DNA from: Devosiaceae bacterium
Lineage (GTDB): Bacteria; Pseudomonadota; Alphaproteobacteria; Rhizobiales; Devosiaceae
Assembly: GCA_021648585.1 (NCBI GenBank)
Contig: JAKISM010000015.1
Coordinates: forward strand, 1-25,505
Length of the DNA stretch: 25,505 nucleotides
Direction: 5' to 3'
Shown here: positions 15,278-20,559 of the stretch, one piece after another
How the letters are laid out: each line of letters begins with the position of its first letter
Position numbering within the stretch: position 1 is the stretch's first letter
Notes under the pieces: model-generated
What the model was told of the DNA's origin: nothing
Database searches by the model: none
The model's input: the letters and a program-made list of their open reading frames with translations, nothing else
Translations under genes and position numbers: made by a program

Positions 15278-15429
15278 CCAGAAGCGGTGGTAATGTGGAT
15301 CCTTACGTCAACATACTAGTGTGCAATCATGAAAATTACGAAGGAGTGTGTGAGGTGTTTTGATTTGCATAGTAAAATGTGGTAATGGGTTTTAATAAAA
15401 ATGTATGAGGCAAAATATAGGTGCGTATT

Positions 15430-15483
15430 ATGGACTTTGTCGCTTTAGATGTTGAAACTGCTAATCCTAATAGGGATTTATAA
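15430..15483 (+). pseudogene. 5' remnant of a DnaQ-like 3'-5' exonuclease gene
   Basis: An ATG at 15430, with AGGTG about 8 bases upstream, opens a 17-codon frame reading MDFVALDVETANPNRDL before TAA at 15481. This is the usual N-terminus of DEDDh exonucleases of the DNA polymerase III epsilon type, including the first catalytic Asp and Glu of the ExoI motif (D-x-E in LDVETA). The rest of the domain is absent downstream in all frames I read. It is therefore most likely a truncated leftover; a chance match over 17 residues is possible but the fit to the motif is good. It occupies the otherwise gene-free 317 bp between the tRNA repeat and the protease gene. Confidence 0.6.
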
Positions 15484-15541
15484 TGTTTAAATCTATAATT
15501 ATAAAAACCATAACTTGTATATTTAAAAGTTAGAATCGTTA

Positions 15542-16360
15542 ATGATAATATTAACACCAAGTCAAATGGTATTTGAAAGAATGAATGAATTGCAGGAGGA
15601 ATGCAAATCGAAATTTAGAGAGTCCATTTTTCCAATATATGGTGCTAAAGAGGATGGCACACCTAGTCATATAGGAACATGTATTTTATTTGAGAAAGAT
15701 TGCAAAAAATATCTGCTTACTGCTGCACATGTTATAGACTGGAATGATATTACTACCATATACATTAGCTGTAGTGAATTTATAAAAATAGAGAGTATCT
15801 TTGGAGCAAGCCCCAAAATAGAGGGGAGTCGAGTTAAAGATAAACTCGATTTTGCTATTGCAGAGTTGCCTGATGACTTTATTTCAGAATTAGGGAATGT
15901 AGAATTTATAAAATTTGAATACATTAATACTAAATCTACTCAGGTTGAAGGTCATTATTATGTTTGTATGGGTTTCCCAAATTCAAGAAACAAAAAATTT
16001 AATCCTTCTACAAGTTCTGTTAAGTCACAATTAGCATCATTCGGTTCTAATAGTGTTAGTTTTTCAAAGTCAAAAATGAATCATTCTTATTTAGCGGGAA
16101 AGCACTTTTTAATTGAGAGAGAAAAACACTCAAGTAACGAACAGGGTCAGAAAATCAGCTCTTTCGGATTTAATGGCATGAGTGGTGGAATGCTTGTTGA
16201 TGCTGGAGATCTATCAGATCCAAAGTATGTAGCAGGGGTATCCAAAAATAATTTGAAACTTGTAGGGTTAATCACGGAGTATCATAAGGATGAGCAAACT
16301 ATCGTAGCTACTAATTTAGGAGAGGTTATGGATAGTTATTTTGCTAGGAAGAGTGGTTAA
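15542..16360 (+). CDS. Cytosolic trypsin-like serine protease
   Basis: The 272 residues have the chymotrypsin-fold triad: His63 in YLLTAAHVIDW, Asp103 in KLDFAIAELP, and Ser214 in FNGMSGGMLVD, where the usual GDSGG is NGMSGG. LFEKDCKKYLLTAAH is the expected strand before the histidine. There is no signal peptide or membrane segment, so it should act in the cytoplasm; cytosolic trypsin-like proteases of this kind are often found in phage-defence loci, where they are coupled to a sensor or act alone. Composition is very AT-rich and codon use differs from the HxlR neighbour. The ATG at 15542 lacks a good ribosome site; ATGs at 15566 and 15581 are alternatives and would not affect the protease core. 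It is the main cargo of the tRNA-bounded island. Defence function is inference. Confidence 0.8.
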   Translation: MIILTPSQMVFERMNELQEECKSKFRESIFPIYGAKEDGTPSHIGTCILFEKDCKKYLLTAAHVIDWNDITTIYISCSEFIKIESIFGASPKIEGSRVKDKLDFAIAELPDDFISELGNVEFIKFEYINTKSTQVEGHYYVCMGFPNSRNKKFNPSTSSVKSQLASFGSNSVSFSKSKMNHSYLAGKHFLIEREKHSSNEQGQKISSFGFNGMSGGMLVDAGDLSDPKYVAGVSKNNLKLVGLITEYHKDEQTIVATNLGEVMDSYFARKSG

Positions 16361-16457
16361 GAATTGTTGTGCTTCATTTAAGTGTTGAAAATTCACAGTA
16401 CTTTTATCCGCTCAAACTCAATCATAACCTGATGTCCTGTCGCTCCAGCAAAGCGAT

Positions 16458-17015
16458 TTAGATTTCTGGTTGAGGGTTTTTGGCGTGTAAGCTAATAGCT
16501 TGACTGATACACGCTCCAACATTGCTTGCTTGATACAAAGGACGTGTAGGTCTGGTGTCTGGATCGATTTTTCGCAAAAGCCAATGTTGTGCTTCTAGCT
16601 GTTTTAGCGATTGTGACAAAGCTCGATCAGTTATGGTCAGCAATTCATTTCTGATATCTGTGAAATATCGTGGTTTTTGACTTACAACCAGAACGGGGAT
16701 ACTCCACGCTCGCCGAAGCAAATGCTGTTCACAAGGATTAGAAACAGCCCTTTTGATCTTATCAGCAAATATTGCAATCTCCACTCCTTGCGGTGTTAGT
16801 CGGAACTCAGGTCTTAGCGGATGCCCGTGACCGGGATTTCTCTCTATTAGCCCAATATCCATCAAATGGTTTAGGCTTTGAGTTAGTGCTGTTCGCCCTG
16901 CGTTTGAAGCAGAAAGCAATGAGGATTGCCGCCCCAACGTGCCTGCATGCATCAACGCAAGTATATCTAGTGACCATGCTCGTGATGTCACCTTGACAAG
17001 TGTTCTAATATCCAT
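16458..17015 (-). CDS. Tandem-domain HxlR-family transcriptional regulator
   Basis: The 185 residues consist of two HxlR-type winged-helix units. The first (about 12-78) reads RAWSLDILALMHAGTLG, then TALTQSLNHLMDIGLIERNPG and FRLTPQG. The second (about 102-168) reads RAWSIPVLVVSQKPRYF, then RALSQSLKQLEAQHWLLRKI and RPLYQAS. The equivalent motifs RAWSLDIL and RAWSIPVL show an internal duplication; usual HxlR proteins are about 110-130 residues with one unit and dimerise. HxlR regulators commonly sense aldehydes, quinones or oxidants and repress a divergent detoxification gene. Here the divergent neighbour is a VOC protein 40 bp away, with a palindrome between. GC content (about 48% by eye) is clearly above that of the neighbouring protease gene, suggesting a different source. 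Confidence 0.82.
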   Translation of the reverse strand: MDIRTLVKVTSRAWSLDILALMHAGTLGRQSSLLSASNAGRTALTQSLNHLMDIGLIERNPGHGHPLRPEFRLTPQGVEIAIFADKIKRAVSNPCEQHLLRRAWSIPVLVVSQKPRYFTDIRNELLTITDRALSQSLKQLEAQHWLLRKIDPDTRPTRPLYQASNVGACISQAISLHAKNPQPEI

Positions 17016-17017
17016 AA

Positions 17018-17032
17018 AGTATAGGTACTATA
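17018..17032. promoter_or_regulatory. Candidate HxlR operator between the regulator and VOC gene
   Basis: The 40-bp divergent spacer contains overlapping palindromes: AGTA-TAGG-TACT (17018-17029) and TATAG-GTA-CTATA (17020-17032). Its position two bases from the regulator start fits autoregulation plus control of the VOC gene. Inference from symmetry and location. Confidence 0.5.
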
Positions 17033-17055
17033 TTTTATGGACAAAGGGAAGCACT

Positions 17056-17433
17056 ATGCCAATTATAACTTTAGAAAATACGATTACCTTCGCTATATCT
17101 GTAAGTGATCGCCATGCTAGCGCCCAGTGGTATATTGAAAAGCTTGGGTTCGAGCTTCTTTATCATATTGATCAGGCTGGCTGGAGCGAGTTACAGACAA
17201 AAACCAAAAATGTTACTTTGGGTTTGGGCGATCAAACTAAACCTGTTCCAGGAAATGCTGTCCCTGTGTTTGGTGTTGCGGACATTGTCGTGGCACGCAA
17301 AGATTTGGAAGCAGCGGGTGTTGAATTTGACGGCGAAACCCTTGTTTATGAGGGCATGGTGAGTACGGCAACATTTTATGATCTAGATAAGAATGCGCTA
17401 ATGCTGGCTCAAGATTTGTCAGATAAAGGTTAG
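17056..17433 (+). CDS. VOC-family (glyoxalase/bleomycin-resistance-like) protein, island copy
   Basis: The 125 residues form the two beta-alpha-beta-beta-beta modules of a VOC protein: TITFAISVSDRHASAQWYIEKLGFELLYHID, WSELQTKTKNVTLGLG, then PVFGVADIVVARKDLEAAGVEF and VSTATFYDLDKNALMLAQDL. Members bind a metal or small molecule; possible roles include glyoxalase I, dioxygenase or antibiotic sequestration, and none can be chosen here. The ATG at 17056 is used because the frame upstream runs through the divergent regulator; AAAGGGAAG lies 5-8 bases before it. Control by the divergent HxlR protein suggests induction by a reactive or toxic small molecule. The stop TAG at 17431-17433 uses the first two bases of the right att-like repeat, so the gene ends exactly at the island boundary; the C-terminus nevertheless looks complete. 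Confidence 0.85.
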   Translation: MPIITLENTITFAISVSDRHASAQWYIEKLGFELLYHIDQAGWSELQTKTKNVTLGLGDQTKPVPGNAVPVFGVADIVVARKDLEAAGVEFDGETLVYEGMVSTATFYDLDKNALMLAQDLSDKG

Positions 17434-17500
17434 CGGGAGAGCACTACATTGACATTGTAGGGGTCACTGGTTCAACCCCAGTTACGCCCACCATCTTTTT
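17432..17500 (+). repeat. att-like direct repeat, right copy (tRNA-Val 3' fragment)
   Basis: Starts in the D-loop and lacks the 5' acceptor strand and D stem, so it cannot be a functional tRNA. It ends with CCA and ATCTTTTT like the left copy. It is probably the displaced original 3' end of tRNA-Val. Confidence 0.9.
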
Positions 17501-17505
17501 TTCTT

Positions 17506-17525
17506 TTATTTCCTTGAGGAAATAA
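17506..17525. repeat. Perfect palindrome just outside the island
   Basis: TTATTTCCT and AGGAAATAA face each other across TG. It lies on the chromosomal side of the right repeat and has no counterpart after the left copy. It may be the original tRNA-Val terminator, though a T-run after the stem is lacking. The rest of 17526-17719 shows nothing recognisable. Confidence 0.45.
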
Positions 17526-17719
17526 TAATTAACTGAAAAATAAAGCTTGTAATAGTAGAAAAACTATGGAACAATACATGAACATTAAATAGTAATTCCA
17601 TTAGTTGGATTTTATTCATATGCAGTTTTGGATAAGCTAATGGATACTGCCAGCACGGATTTGTGTTTCCAAAATGGGTTCACTTCGAGCTTGGCAAACT
17701 AACAAATAGAGGAGAAAAT

Positions 17720-18100
17720 ATGCATACAATGTCAATAAGTATTGATGTCCCAAATTTAGATTTTGCCATTGAGTTTTATACTCAAGGGTTGGGATTTAAG
17801 AGGGTTAAAAAATTTGGCACAGATATGTTTATACTTGATGCAGGAAAAATTAAGATCTATTTGTTGCAAAAAGAAGCAGATAGCACTTCTACCAAATTTG
17901 ATACAGCTCCCAGAAACTATGAACGTCATTGGACGCCAATTCACTTTGATTTCGACGTTGTTGATATTGAGAAAGCACTAGAGCAAGTAGTGGCAGCAGG
18001 GGGAATTCACGAAGGTGGAAAATCGGGTGATTGGGGTAGTATTGCACATTGCTCTGACCCTTTTGGACATGGATTTTGCCTAATTCAGGAAAAAAAGTGA
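17720..18100 (+). CDS. VOC-family protein outside the island
   Basis: The 126 residues again have the VOC pattern: MSISIDVPNLDFAIEFYTQGLGFKRVKKFG, MFILDAGKIKIYLLQKE, WTPIHFDFDVVDIEKALEQVVAAGG and SIAHCSDPFGHGFCLIQ. The conserved first-strand and last-strand positions (HWTPIHFDF, DPFGHGFCLI) suggest possible metal ligands, but function is not known. The start is the ATG at 17720, with AGGAG five bases upstream; a GTG at 17663 is in frame but unsupported. It is only distantly similar to the island VOC protein, so the pair is unlikely to be a recent duplication. It stands alone: upstream is the island edge and downstream the convergent MerR gene 49 bp away. Confidence 0.83.
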   Translation: MHTMSISIDVPNLDFAIEFYTQGLGFKRVKKFGTDMFILDAGKIKIYLLQKEADSTSTKFDTAPRNYERHWTPIHFDFDVVDIEKALEQVVAAGGIHEGGKSGDWGSIAHCSDPFGHGFCLIQEKK

Positions 18101-18149
18101 TTGTGTAACTGCATTGAAAGCGATGAATTTACTAATTTTTCAAGGCTCA

Positions 18150-18545
18150 TCATCCTCTGGCAAGGCGCTGCCTTACTAATTTTTTTATTTCTGAAAGTTC
18201 GCTCGTTGTAGTTTTAAGGTCTTGCATTTGCTCTTTTAATAGGCCAAGGCGCAAATTTACCATTTCTAGTAATTTTTCAACTTGTGCATCATGGGTTTGA
18301 TCTGCGTCGTAAAGTGAGAGATATTCTTCAATTTCTTTTAGAGAAAAGCCAAGTCGTTTGCCACGTAAAATTAGGATAAGGCGTGCTCTATCTCGTTTGT
18401 TAAACACCCGAGTGCCACCAACACGACGAGGAAATAGCAGGCCTTTGCTTTCATAAAATCTAATAGTTCTGGTTGAAATATCAAATTCTTTAGCTAGGCC
18501 TGCTATGGCGTATAATTCCTGTTTGTCGCTTTCTATCCTATTCAC
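18150..18545 (-). CDS. MerR-family regulator, LiuR-like
   Basis: The 131 residues have the MerR winged helix (about 12-80) with YAIAGLAKEFDISTRTIRFYESKGLLFPRRVGGTRVF and RLILILRGKRLGFSLKEIEEYLSLYD, then a dimerising coiled coil (about 88-130). There are no cysteines for metal sensing. This matches the LiuR branch, which controls branched-chain amino acid and fatty-acid degradation in proteobacteria. The start is GTG at 18545, with AGGA six bases before it. It follows the acyl-CoA ligase by 24 bp on the same strand, so it is in that operon and probably autoregulated. Two palindromes resembling the LiuR consensus lie in the ligase-fadE control region (20373-20390 and 20460-20475), the likely targets. 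The effector is probably an acyl-CoA; this is inferred from family. Confidence 0.85.
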   Translation of the reverse strand: MNRIESDKQELYAIAGLAKEFDISTRTIRFYESKGLLFPRRVGGTRVFNKRDRARLILILRGKRLGFSLKEIEEYLSLYDADQTHDAQVEKLLEMVNLRLGLLKEQMQDLKTTTSELSEIKKLVRQRLARG

Positions 18546-18569
18546 TTTGTTTCCTAATTAAAATATTTC

Positions 18570-20324
18570 TTAAGAGTGAGTGGCGGCATATTCTTCACGC
18601 AACTCTTTTTTCGATAATTTACCAACCAAAGTTTTTGGCAATTCGTCTTTGAAGAACACTGATTTTGGCATTTCAATTTTTGAAAGATGCTCTTTTAGGA
18701 ACTCCTTCATTTCTTCTTCTTTTAGAGTTTTGCCAGCAAGCAATTTAATAAAGGCTATTGGCGCTTCACCACGATAATCATCTTTAACGCCAATTACTGT
18801 AACTTCATCAACTGCTTCATGTTTAGAAATCGCTTCTTCAATGGCACGTGGATAGACATTAAAGCCTGAGCAAATAATAATATCTTTAATTCTATCAACC
18901 AAGAATGAATAACCATCTTCATCCATATAGCCAACATCACCAGTTCTAAACCAGCCTTTAGTAAAAGCTTCTTTGTTTGCCTGTTCATTGTCAAAATAAC
19001 CAAGCATAACTTGCTTGCCTTTAACCACCAATTCACCACGCTCGCCAAGCGGCATAAATTTGCTAGGATCTTCAATATCTACAAAACGAATGTCTGTTCC
19101 CGGTACTGGTAGGCCAATAGACATAGGTTTTGAAGGCTCATTAAGTGCCGCACAACAAACAACTGGCGAGGTTTCTGTTAGGCCATAACCTTCTGCCAAA
19201 AGAGCATCTGATTTTTTTGCAAATGCTGCTCTGGTTTCATCGGGCAGTGCCGCACCACCAGAAATAACCACTTTTATTGAGGAAAGTAGCTCACGAGTAG
19301 CTTCAGGTGCATTGGCAAGAGCTAGCGTTAAGGTTGGCACGGCAGGTAAAATATTTGGTCTTGTTCTCTTTAATAAAGCTAACATCATTTTCATTTCAAA
19401 ACGAGGCAACAAAATAACCGAAGCGCCACGAGAAAGCGGTACGTTCATGCAAACCGTCATGGCAAAAATATGAAAGAACGGCAAAACCGCAACTACTTTT
19501 GCTGGTGGCTCAAACAGGCCACAACCCCAAAGTTGAATTTGAGAAAGATTGGCCGCAATATTGGCATGTGAAAGCATTGCGCCCTTTGGTGCGCCTGTTG
19601 TGCCGCCAGTATATTGTTGTACGGCAACGTCTTTTTCAGCGTCAATTTTAACTGGTTTAGCGCTTAGGCCTTTGTCAATTAAGCTAGCAAAACCCTCTAT
19701 TTGGCTAGCATATTTTCCTGATTGCCATTTTGACATCTCTTTGCCTTTAAGAAGAGGAAATAAGATTTTTTTAATGCCAGATAAAACATCTGGGAAATGC
19801 CCAACAATAGCTTTTTTAACGTCGCCTCTTTCCATTAGCTTTTCAGCTTTTTCAAATACTACTGTTAGATCAATAGTAATTAAAAGATCAGCGCCAGAAT
19901 TGCCAATAATATGGCTAAGCTCATTGCTTGAATAAAGTGGGTTGCAATTAACAACTGTGCCACCACACAATAGAACCGCATAATATGCCACTGGAAAAAA
20001 CGGCGTGTTGGGCAACATAATTGCTACACGTGAGCCTTTTTTAATACCATAGTCTTTTTGTAAAGCGCCAGCCATTGCTCTTATTTGTGAGCCAAGTGAG
20101 GCGTAGCTAGTTGTTGCTCCTAAAAAATCAATAGCCACTCTATCGCCATGCTTATCGCAAGATTTTAACACGGTTTCAAATACTGGAGTAGTGTCTATAG
20201 GGGCATTCCAATCAATGCCTTTTGGATATGATTTAAGCCAAGGTTTTTGTGAATTAGCTGTTGCTTTTTTAGCAGCTGGTTTTTTTGCTGCTGGTTTTTT
20301 CTTAGTAGTTTTCTTTTGTACCAT
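18570..20324 (-). CDS. fadD: Long-chain fatty acid-CoA ligase with lysine-rich N-terminal tail
   Basis: This 584-residue ANL-superfamily enzyme activates fatty acids to acyl-CoA through an acyl-AMP intermediate, at the inner face of the membrane. Signatures are the P-loop YTGGTTGAPKG (238-248), GYGLTETSP (379-387), FRTGDVGYMDEDGY (459-472), and the catalytic lysine region GKLSKKELRE (Lys569). The first 28 residues are unusual: MVQKKTTKKK followed by PAAKK repeats, a histone-H1-like basic tail before the conserved WLKSYP start. The ATG at 20324 is supported by GGGAGGA six to seven bases upstream, so the tail is truly translated. It heads a leftward operon with the MerR gene and is divergent from fadE; a LiuR-like box lies 50 bp upstream. 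Confidence 0.92.
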   Translation of the reverse strand: MVQKKTTKKKPAAKKPAAKKATANSQKPWLKSYPKGIDWNAPIDTTPVFETVLKSCDKHGDRVAIDFLGATTSYASLGSQIRAMAGALQKDYGIKKGSRVAIMLPNTPFFPVAYYAVLLCGGTVVNCNPLYSSNELSHIIGNSGADLLITIDLTVVFEKAEKLMERGDVKKAIVGHFPDVLSGIKKILFPLLKGKEMSKWQSGKYASQIEGFASLIDKGLSAKPVKIDAEKDVAVQQYTGGTTGAPKGAMLSHANIAANLSQIQLWGCGLFEPPAKVVAVLPFFHIFAMTVCMNVPLSRGASVILLPRFEMKMMLALLKRTRPNILPAVPTLTLALANAPEATRELLSSIKVVISGGAALPDETRAAFAKKSDALLAEGYGLTETSPVVCCAALNEPSKPMSIGLPVPGTDIRFVDIEDPSKFMPLGERGELVVKGKQVMLGYFDNEQANKEAFTKGWFRTGDVGYMDEDGYSFLVDRIKDIIICSGFNVYPRAIEEAISKHEAVDEVTVIGVKDDYRGEAPIAFIKLLAGKTLKEEEMKEFLKEHLSKIEMPKSVFFKDELPKTLVGKLSKKELREEYAATHS

Positions 20325-20372
20325 AATTTAGTCCTCCCATTATTTACCATTATTTTGCAAACTAGAACATCT

Positions 20373-20390
20373 ATTGACGCTAACGTCAAT
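20373..20390. promoter_or_regulatory. LiuR-like operator 1 with ligase -35
   Basis: ATTGACGCTAACGTCAAT is an 18-bp palindrome with one mismatched pair. Read on the minus strand, its TTGACG (20389 to 20384) can be a -35 with TCTAGT (20366 to 20361) as -10, spacing 17, for the acyl-CoA ligase. It matches the LiuR consensus TTGACGTTAACGTCAA as I recall it. Confidence 0.65.
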
Positions 20391-20430
20391 TACTTGTCGT
20401 GAAATAATGTTTTGACTATTGATAATTATA

Positions 20431-20453
20431 GCCTTATACCTTACCTATAAGGC
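20431..20453. promoter_or_regulatory. Perfect 8-bp inverted repeat between the two LiuR-like boxes
   Basis: GCCTTATA (20431-20438) faces TATAAGGC (20446-20453) across seven bases. It could be an operator for a second regulator or a hairpin in a leader. Its sequence differs from the LiuR-like boxes. Confidence 0.45.
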
Positions 20454-20459
20454 ATCTAG

Positions 20460-20475
20460 TTGACGTTAACGTATA
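20460..20475. promoter_or_regulatory. LiuR-like operator 2 with fadE -35
   Basis: TTGACGTTAACGTATA has one strong and one weaker half-site. On the plus strand TTGACG (20460-20465) with TACTAA (20482-20487), spacing 16, makes a plausible promoter for fadE, so regulator binding would cover the -35. Confidence 0.6.
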
Positions 20476-20559
20476 TGTCTATACTAATATTTTTTTCTGG
20501 TCTATAATTAGGGTAAATTAAATCTGATTTGGCGCCAAATTTGCACGGGAGGCAAGCAA

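Larger units (their letters stand above)
15156..17500 (+). mobile_element. tRNA-Val-bounded genomic island without integrase
   Basis: The repeat-to-repeat unit is 2276 bp. It contains, in order, a 5' exonuclease gene fragment, a trypsin-like protease gene, an HxlR-type regulator (minus strand) and a VOC gene whose stop touches the right repeat. No integrase, excisionase or transposase is visible in any frame, so the element is either a remnant or was moved by an enzyme supplied elsewhere. Base composition is patchy: the protease gene is very AT-rich (down to about 28% GC in one 60-base line) while the regulator gene reaches about 53% in places. Confidence 0.75.

Noticed and set aside
15300..15316. 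Half LiuR-like site (TTACGTCAA) inside the island
   Set aside because: Only one half-site, no symmetry and no related gene next to it.
17056..18100. The two VOC genes as a recent tandem duplication
   Set aside because: The proteins share only the general fold pattern and little identity; one lies in the island and the other outside.
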